From Polynucleobacter sp. 73C-SIWE (lineage in GTDB: Bacteria; Pseudomonadota; Gammaproteobacteria; Burkholderiales; Burkholderiaceae): a stretch of 64,000 bases of DNA. A program made the translations under genes and the position numbers. The stretch covers positions 744,001 through 808,000 of the forward strand of contig NZ_JACVOK010000001.1 in assembly GCF_018882465.1 (NCBI RefSeq), read 5' to 3'. Positions 55,567 through 63,405 of this stretch are shown in pieces (positions within the stretch are counted from its first letter, which is position 1; each line of letters begins with the position of its first letter). The notes beneath the pieces were generated by a model. It did not search any database. It was not told the DNA's origin and was given only the letters and a program-made list of their open reading frames with translations.

Positions 55567-56535
55567 GTGAGTATTGAAATTGCGTTTCCAGAAGTCCAAA
55601 GGGATCAAGTCAGAACTGGGCTTGAGTTTTGGGCTGGCCCTTCAACAAGAAAATTCGCCCGTGAATTTGGTGTCGATATCCAGCAGGTTCGGGGTAGTGG
55701 TCTACGTGGTCGAATTACCAAAGAAGATATTCAGCAATTTATTAAGCACTCCATGTTGGCAAGAGAGCGCGCGCCTACAAGGACAACTCAGGGTATTGCA
55801 GGTTTTGATCTTTTGCCTTGGCCTAAAGTCGACTTTACTAAGTTTGGAGAAATAGAGCGTCAAGCTCGTAGCCGCATTCAAAAAGTATCGGCTGCTAACC
55901 TCGCACGTAATTGGGTCATGATCCCGGCAGTCACTTATCACGATGATGCTGATATTACTGATCTTGAAGAGTTTCGTGCAGCATTAAACAAAGAGAATCA
56001 GAAAGATGAGCCTAAGATTACTTTATTGGCATTTCTGATCAAGGCTGTAGTAGCTGCTCTTAAGCAATATCCAATATTAAATTCTTCGCTGGATGGTGAG
56101 GATCTCATTTTGAAAAAATATTTTCATATTGGATTTGCAGTTGATACCGTAGGCGGTTTAGTTGTTCCAGTCATTCGTAATGCGGATCAAAAAGGTATTC
56201 AAGAGATTGCAAAAGAGACAGCTAGCCTGGCGATACTGGCCCGAGAAGGAAAGCTCAAGCCTGATCAGATGCAGGGTGCTTCCTTTACGATCTCTTCATT
56301 GGGTGGCATCGGCGGCACTTATTGCGCCCCGATTGTGAATGCACCTGAAGTGGCAATTCTGGCGGTAAATAAGTCTGCCATGAAGCCTGTATGGGATGGA
56401 AAGCAATTTGTTCCGCGCTTGATTTGCCCGCTTTCTATGACTGCCGATCATCGCGTTATTGATGGCGCTTTAGCAACCCACTTCACTACGCACCTTACTC
56501 AGTTATTAGGTGATTTTCGTAAGGTGATGTTATGA
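55567..56535 (+). CDS. 2-oxoacid dehydrogenase E2 core without lipoyl domain
   Basis: A 322-residue dihydrolipoamide acyltransferase. The peripheral subunit-binding domain is at about 23-60 (STRKFAREFGVDIQQVRGSG, LRGRITKEDIQQFI). The catalytic domain spans about 100-322, with the HxxxD motif in MTADHRVIDGALATHF (H295, D299) and the trimer-core GFAVDTVGGLVVPVIRNAD and FTISSLGGIGGTY. There is no lipoyl domain, and only 135 bases separate it from the regulator, too few to encode one. The GTG at 55567 follows GGAGGGG. It must accept lipoyl groups carried by another protein. The E1 gene follows after 34 bases. Confidence 0.9.
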   Translation: MSIEIAFPEVQRDQVRTGLEFWAGPSTRKFAREFGVDIQQVRGSGLRGRITKEDIQQFIKHSMLARERAPTRTTQGIAGFDLLPWPKVDFTKFGEIERQARSRIQKVSAANLARNWVMIPAVTYHDDADITDLEEFRAALNKENQKDEPKITLLAFLIKAVVAALKQYPILNSSLDGEDLILKKYFHIGFAVDTVGGLVVPVIRNADQKGIQEIAKETASLAILAREGKLKPDQMQGASFTISSLGGIGGTYCAPIVNAPEVAILAVNKSAMKPVWDGKQFVPRLICPLSMTADHRVIDGALATHFTTHLTQLLGDFRKVML

Positions 56536-56569
56536 ATTTCAAAGATAAAAAGCTACAGAGGAATTTTTC

Positions 56570-59209
56570 ATGAACGCTCCTGACATTAAAAAATACTTAA
56601 ATCTCGAGCATATCGATACCGACCCTGCAGAAACTGCAGAGTGGAATGAGGCGTTTATGGATTTACTCGCTTCAGGCGATAGTGCGCGCGCCAGGTTTAT
56701 CTTGGATAACTTGGTAAAGCTTGCTAATAAAAATCAGATTAATTGGGTGCCCGATCTAGTCACGCCTTATATCAACTCAATACCAGTAGATGAACAACCT
56801 CCATTTCCAGGAGATTTGGCGATCGAAGAAAAGCTAGCCTCGCTGATGAGGTGGAATGCTCTAGCGATGGTGGCAAAGGCAAATGAAGCTTATGGTGAGC
56901 TGGGCGGTCACATTGCTAGCTACGCCAGTGCTGCAGATTTATTTGAGGTTGGGTTCAATCATTTTTTCCGTGCAAGAACTGAGGGTGGAGATGCTAAAGA
57001 GCGTGGAGACTTGGTTTTCTTCCAGCCGCATAGTGCCCCAGGCGTATATGCTCGAGCCTATTTAGAGGGAAGGCTGACTGAAAATGATCTTGCGCATTAC
57101 CGCCGCGAGATTACTGCACCCGAGTCAGGTGCAAGGGGTTTATCTAGTTATCCACATCCTTGGTTAATGCCTGATTTTTGGCAGTTCCCAACAGGCTCCA
57201 TGGGCATCGGCCCAATCAGTTCGATTTATCACGCACGCTTTATGCGCTATCTCAGTGATCGCAAATTATTAGACTGCTCAACCAGAAAAGTATGGGGTGT
57301 GTTTGGTGATGGTGAGATGGATGAACCAGAAAGCATGAGCGCGTTGACATTAGCCTCTAGAGAAAAGCTGGATAACCTAGTTTGGGTTGTCAATTGCAAT
57401 CTACAACGCCTAGATGGACCGGTGCGTGGTAACGGCAGAATCATTGATGAGTTGGAAAAGCTGTTTAGGGGCTCTGGTTGGAACGTCATTAAATTAGTTT
57501 GGGGTAGTGATTGGGACGGACTGTTTGCTAGAGATACCACGGGTGCGCTAGTAAAAGCCTTTGCTCAAACCGTTGATGGTCAAATGCAAACCTTTGCCGC
57601 CAAAGATGGCAGCTTTAATCGTAAGAATTTCTTTGGCCAAAATGAGGAATTAGCTCGTCTTGCTCAGGGCATGACTGATGAGCAAATTGATCGACTGAAA
57701 AGGGGTGGTCATGATTTAGTGAAAATTCATGCGGCATATCAAGCTGCAGCGAACCATGTTGGTCAGCCAACAGTGATCTTGGCGCACACCAAGAAGGGCT
57801 ACGGCATGGGTAATGCTGGCCAAGGAAAGATGACAACACATAGCCAGAAGAAGCTAGATGATGAGGCATTAATTGAGTATCGCAATCGTTTCAATTTGCC
57901 GTTGACTGATGAGCAGGCAACTAGCCTGACTTTCTTTAGGCCTGATGAGAATAGTGAAGAACTGCAATATCTAAAAGAACAGCGCAATAAGCTTGGTGGA
58001 CAATTACCTAAGCGCTATTCAGAATGTGACAAATTAAATATCCCAGATATCCATTCATATGCAGCGTTTGCGATTAAAGCCGAAGACAAAGAGATGTCTA
58101 CCACAATGGCTTTTGTGCGCATGCTTGGAAATTTGCTCAAAGATAAAGAGCTAGGACCTCGTGTTGTACCGATCGTTGCGGATGAAGCGCGTACCTTTGG
58201 TATGGCCAATTTGTTTAAACAGGTTGGCATTTACTCGAGTGTAGGTCAGAGCTATGAGCCAGAAGATATTGGTTCAGTACTGAGCTATCGCGAGGCCTTG
58301 GATGGACAAATTCTGGAGGAGGGTATTAGTGAGGCAGGGGCAATTGCCAGTTGGACTGCTGCAGCAACCAGTTATAGCGTTCACGGGATTGCAATGCTAC
58401 CTTTTTATATCTATTACTCCATGTTTGGTTTTCAGAGAATTGGTGATGCCATTTGGGCTGCAGCCGATCAACGTGCCAGAGGATTTTTATTGGGCGCTAC
58501 CTCAGGTAGAACAACATTAGGTGGTGAGGGTTTGCAACATCAAGATGGTAGTAGTCAGCTCGTTGCTGCAACTATTCCTAATTGCAAAGCATATGATCCC
58601 GCCTTTGCCGGTGAGCTAGCAGTGATTGTGGATCAAGGGATGCGTGACATGTTGGTAGATCAAAAAGATTTGTTCTATTACATCACCCTCATGAATGAAA
58701 ACTATGCTCAGCCTGATTTACCTAAGAATGCAGCTGAGGGCGTGATTCGGGGTTGTTATAAATTTAAGACTATTAAGGCCGCTAACGGTGATGGCAAGTC
58801 TTGTGTGAGTTTGCTCGGATCTGGCGCCATCATGACTGAGGTTCTCAAGGCAGCAGACATGCTTGCCAATGATGGTATCAATGTTGATATGTTTAGCGTG
58901 ACCAGTTGGAGTGAGTTATCTCGAGATGGCAAATTGCAGGAGCAAGCTCGACTCTCTGGTAGCACTAGTGATGCGCAAGCATATATCTCAGAGGTATTAG
59001 CTCAAGGTCGGGGTCCGATTGTGGCTGCTACTGACTATGTACATGCGCTACCAGAAAGTATTCGCGCATATATTCCTGAGGGCAGAGGATATATAACTCT
59101 TGGCACCGATGGTTTCGGTAGGAGTGATACCAGAGCGGCATTACGTGAGTATTTCGGCGTGAATGCGAACAGTATCTATAAGGTAGCCAAAGAATCATTA
59201 AAAAAATAA
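56570..59209 (+). CDS. Homodimeric 2-oxoacid dehydrogenase E1 (AceE/MdeB type)
   Basis: An 879-residue ThDP enzyme, near the 887 of E. coli AceE. The ThDP motif is GDGEMDEPES (G246 on) with N275-C-N. Other AceE-type sites are GGHD (H381), DEARTFGM (E539) and RTTLGGEGLQHQDGSSQL near 645. The inner loop after KGYGMG reads GKMTTHSQKKL, unlike the usual AEGKNIAHQ of AceE. The downstream half matches AceE (VAATDYVHALPESIRAY, GTDGFGRSDTR). With the divergent Lrp-type regulator this points to an MdeB-like 2-oxobutyrate (or other short-chain 2-oxoacid) dehydrogenase rather than the housekeeping pyruvate enzyme. A clear GAGGAA ribosome-binding site precedes the ATG. Confidence 0.88.
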   Translation: MNAPDIKKYLNLEHIDTDPAETAEWNEAFMDLLASGDSARARFILDNLVKLANKNQINWVPDLVTPYINSIPVDEQPPFPGDLAIEEKLASLMRWNALAMVAKANEAYGELGGHIASYASAADLFEVGFNHFFRARTEGGDAKERGDLVFFQPHSAPGVYARAYLEGRLTENDLAHYRREITAPESGARGLSSYPHPWLMPDFWQFPTGSMGIGPISSIYHARFMRYLSDRKLLDCSTRKVWGVFGDGEMDEPESMSALTLASREKLDNLVWVVNCNLQRLDGPVRGNGRIIDELEKLFRGSGWNVIKLVWGSDWDGLFARDTTGALVKAFAQTVDGQMQTFAAKDGSFNRKNFFGQNEELARLAQGMTDEQIDRLKRGGHDLVKIHAAYQAAANHVGQPTVILAHTKKGYGMGNAGQGKMTTHSQKKLDDEALIEYRNRFNLPLTDEQATSLTFFRPDENSEELQYLKEQRNKLGGQLPKRYSECDKLNIPDIHSYAAFAIKAEDKEMSTTMAFVRMLGNLLKDKELGPRVVPIVADEARTFGMANLFKQVGIYSSVGQSYEPEDIGSVLSYREALDGQILEEGISEAGAIASWTAAATSYSVHGIAMLPFYIYYSMFGFQRIGDAIWAAADQRARGFLLGATSGRTTLGGEGLQHQDGSSQLVAATIPNCKAYDPAFAGELAVIVDQGMRDMLVDQKDLFYYITLMNENYAQPDLPKNAAEGVIRGCYKFKTIKAANGDGKSCVSLLGSGAIMTEVLKAADMLANDGINVDMFSVTSWSELSRDGKLQEQARLSGSTSDAQAYISEVLAQGRGPIVAATDYVHALPESIRAYIPEGRGYITLGTDGFGRSDTRAALREYFGVNANSIYKVAKESLKK

Positions 59210-59275
59210 TCTTTCACTTGATGCCTTATGATCACTTTATTGTTGGTTATTACCGAATTTTCTGGAGATTAATAG

Positions 59276-60613
59276 ATGTCCCTTATTCAAAAGCTCAAAG
59301 CACGCGCAGCTAACAATAATCCCGTGCGTGTGGGCATTATTGGCGCCGGTAAGTTCGGCTCTATGTATCTTTCGCAAGCGCCACGTACTCCAGGCATTCA
59401 TTTAGTTGCAGTTGCTGATTTATCACCCGCTCGTGCAAAAGAATCGCTTGCTCGCGTAGGATGGGATGCCCCTCGCTATAGCGCTACCTCATTGCAGGAC
59501 GCCGCTAAGACAGGCGCTACCTTCGTGACAGACGATGCAGAAAAAATGATTGCTAGTGAGCACATTGATATTGTGATCGACTCTACTGGTAATCCGGCGG
59601 CTGGTATTCGTCATGCTCTGCTTTGTTTTGATCATCGTAAGCACATTATTATGGTCAACGTAGAAGCAGATGTATTAGCTGGACCATTGCTTGCCCGTAA
59701 GGCAGCAGAGGCTGGTGTGATTTATTCCATGGCTTCTGGAGATCAGCCAGCACTCATCGCAGAATTAGTAGATTGGGCAAGAACAATTGGCTTAGAAGTA
59801 GTGTGTGCAGGTAAGGGCACTAAATATTTACCCATCTACCATCAGTCCACTCCCGAAACTGTTTGGGGTCATTATGGATTTTCTGAGGAACAAGTTGCTG
59901 GTGGCGACTTTAATGCACAAATGTTCAATTCATTTCTGGATGGCACAAAATCTGCCCTGGAAATGGCTGCAGTATCGAACGCCTGTGATTTAACTCCTCC
60001 GAGTAATGGCTTGGAGTTTCCACCTTGTGGGGTGGATGACTTGCCACATATCTTCCGACCCATTTCTGAAGGCGGCATTCTGAAACAAAAAGGAACTGTT
60101 GAAGTGGTGTCTTCAGTTGAGAGAGATGGGCGCCCGGTATTTAGAGATTTACGTTGGGGTGTTTTTGCAGTGTTTGAGGCACCCAGTCAATATGTCATCG
60201 ATTGCTTCTCACAGTACGGTTTAAAAACAGATAGCACTGGTAAATATGCAGCGATGTATAAGCCTTATCACTTGATAGGTTTAGAGCTAGGTATTTCCGT
60301 TGCAAGTATTGCAGTCCGAGGAGAGGCTACTGGGGCGACTGGTGATTGGAGGGGTGACGTTGTTGCTACTGCTAAGCGCGCTCTAAAAGCTGGTGAGAAA
60401 TTAGATGGAGAAGGCGGCTTCACTGTGTATGGAAAGCTGATGACTGCTGCAGATTCACTCAAACTTGGTGCCTTACCAATTGGCTTGGCGCACAACATGA
60501 TTCTGAATAAAGATATTCCAGCTGGGAAGCCAGTGTCTTGGAGTGATGTGGATTACGATGCCACTCAGCAGTCAATTCAATTTCGACGTGAAATGGAAAA
60601 AGTGTTTGCTTAG
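59276..60613 (+). CDS. Homoserine dehydrogenase-like oxidoreductase with SAF domain (COG4091 type)
   Basis: A 445-residue NAD(P)-binding protein. The Rossmann motif is VGIIGAGKFGSMYL (G20, G23, G25, G28). The conserved IDIVIDSTGNPAAGIRHALL near 100 and HIIMVNVEADVLAGPLLARK near 122 are typical of the predicted homoserine dehydrogenases in COG4091. The central part includes AGKGTKYLPIYHQSTPETVW. The C-terminal SAF domain spans about 365-440 (ALKAGEKLDGEGGFTVYGKL; NKDIPAGKPVSWSDVDYD). It lies 66 bases after E1 with its own GGAG ribosome-binding site. Family function is unproven; it may act on an intermediate linked to the E1 substrate. Confidence 0.85.
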   Translation: MSLIQKLKARAANNNPVRVGIIGAGKFGSMYLSQAPRTPGIHLVAVADLSPARAKESLARVGWDAPRYSATSLQDAAKTGATFVTDDAEKMIASEHIDIVIDSTGNPAAGIRHALLCFDHRKHIIMVNVEADVLAGPLLARKAAEAGVIYSMASGDQPALIAELVDWARTIGLEVVCAGKGTKYLPIYHQSTPETVWGHYGFSEEQVAGGDFNAQMFNSFLDGTKSALEMAAVSNACDLTPPSNGLEFPPCGVDDLPHIFRPISEGGILKQKGTVEVVSSVERDGRPVFRDLRWGVFAVFEAPSQYVIDCFSQYGLKTDSTGKYAAMYKPYHLIGLELGISVASIAVRGEATGATGDWRGDVVATAKRALKAGEKLDGEGGFTVYGKLMTAADSLKLGALPIGLAHNMILNKDIPAGKPVSWSDVDYDATQQSIQFRREMEKVFA

Positions 60614-60616
60614 AGT

Positions 60617-61468
60617 TTAGGTGGATATGGTGCGATGGTTCCAGATCAACCAGATGCCTGAAGAAGCAATTAGGATCATGCCTACGACGCTTAAGCCATC
60701 GGGTAGCTCACCAAAGATGAGATAGCCATAGCCAACAGCCCAGATCAGCTGCAAGAAAACCAAAGGGGTTAGTTTGTAAGGCCGCATTTTGTAGAAGGCC
60801 AGCACAACTAATAGATGGGCAAATCCACCAAATAAACCTATCAAGCCAAATATGACATACTCATATGCAGGCAAGTCGGGAAGTGGCGCTGAAAGCGGTA
60901 GTAATAAGGTAGAGATCACGAGCCCAACGATACCGCTGTAAAAGAAAGTGGTGTACTCCGAGTCATCAACCAGTTTTCTAGTGGAGAGCTGAAAGATGGC
61001 ATTCAGAAATGCCATCAGAACCAGTAGTAGCGCCGCTATATGAAAAATTGCTGAGCCTGGTCTGGCAATAAAGAGAATGCCCAGGAATCCTACTGCGGCA
61101 ACAAGCCAATCTTTTAATCCAACTCGCTCCCCTAAAATAGGTCCCGATAAAATTGCCACCCAAATTGGAGCGGTGAATGTAATTGATGATGCCTCAGCTA
61201 GGGGTAGCCAATTGAGCCCTGCAAAAAATAAGGCTGCCGTTGCAACAAGTAAGCAAGAGCGAAAAAGTTGCAGGCGTAAATTTTGAGTACGCCAGAAATT
61301 TTTTCCCAGAAAGTACCAGGCTATCGGGGCCGCAAGTAATAGTTGACCAAAAAAACGAGACCAAACTACAGCGATGAGATTGGTATCTTGAACCAGAATC
61401 TTGGCCATTGCATCTACAGTAGAAAAGCAGATTCCACTCAGAATGAAAAGAAAAATCGGTGATTTCAC
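60617..61468 (-). CDS. EamA/DMT-family transporter
   Basis: A 283-residue membrane protein with ten predicted helices in two EamA repeats, the first about 1-135 (ISFTAPIWVAILSGPILGER near 95) and the second 145-280 (YKMRPYKLTPLVFLQLIWAV, LIASSGIWLIWNH). The charged residue pattern fits drug/metabolite exporters. The start is GTG; it overlaps the LysR stop as GTGA, so the two are translationally coupled. It is convergent with the COG4091 gene, with three bases between stops. The substrate cannot be inferred. Confidence 0.87.
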   Translation of the reverse strand: MKSPIFLFILSGICFSTVDAMAKILVQDTNLIAVVWSRFFGQLLLAAPIAWYFLGKNFWRTQNLRLQLFRSCLLVATAALFFAGLNWLPLAEASSITFTAPIWVAILSGPILGERVGLKDWLVAAVGFLGILFIARPGSAIFHIAALLLVLMAFLNAIFQLSTRKLVDDSEYTTFFYSGIVGLVISTLLLPLSAPLPDLPAYEYVIFGLIGLFGGFAHLLVVLAFYKMRPYKLTPLVFLQLIWAVGYGYLIFGELPDGLSVVGMILIASSGIWLIWNHRTIST

Positions 61469-62361
61469 TCTACAGAAACTCCTGCCTTAGCGCATATCCA
61501 TTCGTTAAAGAGCTTAATTTTTTGACTATTCTTTGTATTCGAGCGATAGGATAAAAAATGGGTTCTATCGGTAGCAGGTAAAAATGTTCCCTTGCCTAAT
61601 TCAACTAACTCACCACGTGAGATTTCTCTTTCAGCAAAGCGTACGCTCTCTAATACGGCGCCTATACCGTCCACAGCGGCAGATACTGAAAGGGCTGCAC
61701 GGTCAAATGACATTTTTCGACTTGATGGATTTTTGAGTCCATTAATCTCAAACCATTGCTCCCATGTATGATGATTGAGTGAGGACTCAATCAGGGTTAG
61801 CTTACTCATTAACTCTTCTACTGGAATATTGGGATCAATTAATTCTGGCGAGCATAGCGGCATAATTTTTTCTTCACCTAAGGATAGGGAGGTAATCCCG
61901 GGGCCTTCATGAATAGATTGATAGGAGATCGCAATATCAACTTCTTGATTACGCAAGAGATCAATTGGCTCAGCTCCAGAAGTCAGTCGAATAGTGATAT
62001 CAGGATTATTTTTGATGAACTCTGGCAATCTTGGGCTCAGCCACTTGGCGGCAAAACTCGGTGAGCAGTGCAAGGCAAGAACTTGTGAGCTGGGAGCGAG
62101 GGTCACTTCACTGCATGCTGCTTCAATGACATCAAATACTCTTGAGAGTGAATCTAATAAACGCCGACCTTCGGCTGTTGGCTCTACTTTGCGATTCTTT
62201 CGTAAAAAGAGCACCTTACCAAAATAGTCTTCGAGCTCTCGAATCTGATGACTAATGGCTGATTGAGTGAGGTGTAGCTCCTTAGCAGCTAAGGTGAAGC
62301 TTTCGAGGCGGGCAGCAGCCTCAAAAGCTCGCAGGAGCACATAATTTGGCATTTTTCTCAT
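61465..62361 (-). CDS. LysR family regulator (GcvA-like)
   Basis: A 298-residue regulator. The N-terminal wHTH is canonical (LLRAFEAAARLESFTLAAKE; LHLTQSAISHQIRELEDYFG), with a GcvA-type MRKMPNYVLLRAFE start. The effector domain begins near 100 (VLALHCSPSFAAKWLSPRLP). ATG 62361 is chosen by comparison with GcvA; ATG 62352 has GAGA upstream and is an alternative, while ATG 62391 overlaps a palindrome that is likely the operator. It drives the EamA gene, with which it overlaps, and could also regulate the divergent aldolase. Confidence 0.9.
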   Translation of the reverse strand: MRKMPNYVLLRAFEAAARLESFTLAAKELHLTQSAISHQIRELEDYFGKVLFLRKNRKVEPTAEGRRLLDSLSRVFDVIEAACSEVTLAPSSQVLALHCSPSFAAKWLSPRLPEFIKNNPDITIRLTSGAEPIDLLRNQEVDIAISYQSIHEGPGITSLSLGEEKIMPLCSPELIDPNIPVEELMSKLTLIESSLNHHTWEQWFEINGLKNPSSRKMSFDRAALSVSAAVDGIGAVLESVRFAEREISRGELVELGKGTFLPATDRTHFLSYRSNTKNSQKIKLFNEWICAKAGVSVE

Positions 62362-62385
62362 GTAAATGAAATATACATGATTTAT

Positions 62386-62403
62386 ATTCATCTATCTATG
62401 AAT
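62386..62403. promoter_or_regulatory. LysR-type operator palindrome
   Basis: ATTCAT at 62386-62391 and ATGAAT at 62398-62403 are exact inverted arms around CTATCT. It lies between the LysR gene and the divergent aldolase, the usual place for a LysR box. Confidence 0.5.
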
Positions 62404-62513
62404 AGTTATCGTTTGTCAAAATCTGTTGCAGCCTTCATGATTGGCCTCAAGTTCAGGTTTGAATCTAAATAAATCACCCGATATTGATCTGCTTGTAAGA
62501 AAGAGGAATGTAT

Positions 62514-63353
62514 ATGGCCGAAGTAGTGGAAAAAGAACGCAAATTGGATTTGGGTGGTAGAGAGTCCATCTATCAACCAGAAGATAAAACCCAAATTTAT
62601 CCTTATCAACCAAAATTCAAAAATTTTGCTGAGGAACGTCAGCATCTCAAGGAGCGGTTAGTTGCTGCTTGCAGAGCATTCGCTTTAGAAAAGTTTGATT
62701 ATGGTTTTGCAGGACACTTAACCGTTCGTGATCCAGAGTTTCCAAATCGCTATTGGACAAATCCAATGGCTGTGCATTTTGATCAAGTGAAGGTGTCTAA
62801 CTTAATTTTGGCGGATCATGAAGGTAATGTCATAGAAGGCAAGCATGCATTAAATCGTGCCGGCTTTGTATTACACGCAGCCGTTCATGAAAAGCATCCT
62901 GACATTGTTGCGATGTGCCATGCCCACACCGTTTATGGAACCGCATTTGCATCGCTTGGTAAGCCGTTAGATCCAATCTCACAAGATGCCGCTGCATTCT
63001 TTGAAGATCACATGGTGTTAGCAGAGCAGGCTGGTCAAGTGGCCGTTGAAGATAACGCTGGCTATCAAGTAGCAGGATCATTGAAGAAAGTGAAAGCAAT
63101 CATTCACCGTAATCATGGTTTATTGACAGTAAGTCGTCATAGCATTGAAGCAGCAGCGTTTTGGTTCATCGCCTTAGAGCGTTGTTGCAAGCAGCAGATG
63201 ATGGTTGAAGCCACAGGCATTAAGCCTATATTGTTACCTCCAGAAGTGGCGCGCTACAGTCGTGAGCACGTCGGTAGTGAGTACATTGGCTGGTTACATT
63301 TCCAGCCAATCTGGGGTTATTTAAAAGAAAACCAGCCAGATATGTTTGCGTGA
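62514..63353 (+). CDS. Class II aldolase/adducin family protein
   Basis: A 279-residue metal-dependent aldolase-fold protein. The zinc ligands are in AVHEKHPDIVAMCHAHTVYG (HAH pair) near residue 130, with the third histidine in IIHRNHGLLTVSRHSIEAAA near 198. YDYGFAGHLTVRDP-like DYGFAGHLTVRDPEF near 64 and DPISQDAAAFFEDH near 156 fit the family. The ATG at 62514 is chosen because AGAGGA lies six bases upstream; the in-frame ATG at 62508 sits directly on that site. The substrate is unknown; fuculose- or ribulose-phosphate aldolases and decarboxylating relatives share the fold. Confidence 0.85.
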   Translation: MAEVVEKERKLDLGGRESIYQPEDKTQIYPYQPKFKNFAEERQHLKERLVAACRAFALEKFDYGFAGHLTVRDPEFPNRYWTNPMAVHFDQVKVSNLILADHEGNVIEGKHALNRAGFVLHAAVHEKHPDIVAMCHAHTVYGTAFASLGKPLDPISQDAAAFFEDHMVLAEQAGQVAVEDNAGYQVAGSLKKVKAIIHRNHGLLTVSRHSIEAAAFWFIALERCCKQQMMVEATGIKPILLPPEVARYSREHVGSEYIGWLHFQPIWGYLKENQPDMFA

Positions 63354-63375
63354 TTTAGAAGATTTACGCTCAAAG

Positions 63376-63405
63376 AAAAATCCCAGCAATGCTGGGATTT
63401 TTTAA
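63376..63405. terminator. Bidirectional terminator between aldolase and GntR genes
   Basis: AAAAATCCCAGCA and TGCTGGGATTTTT arms form a long stem around 63376-63403, with A- and T-tracts on the two sides, so both convergent genes can be terminated. Confidence 0.88.
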
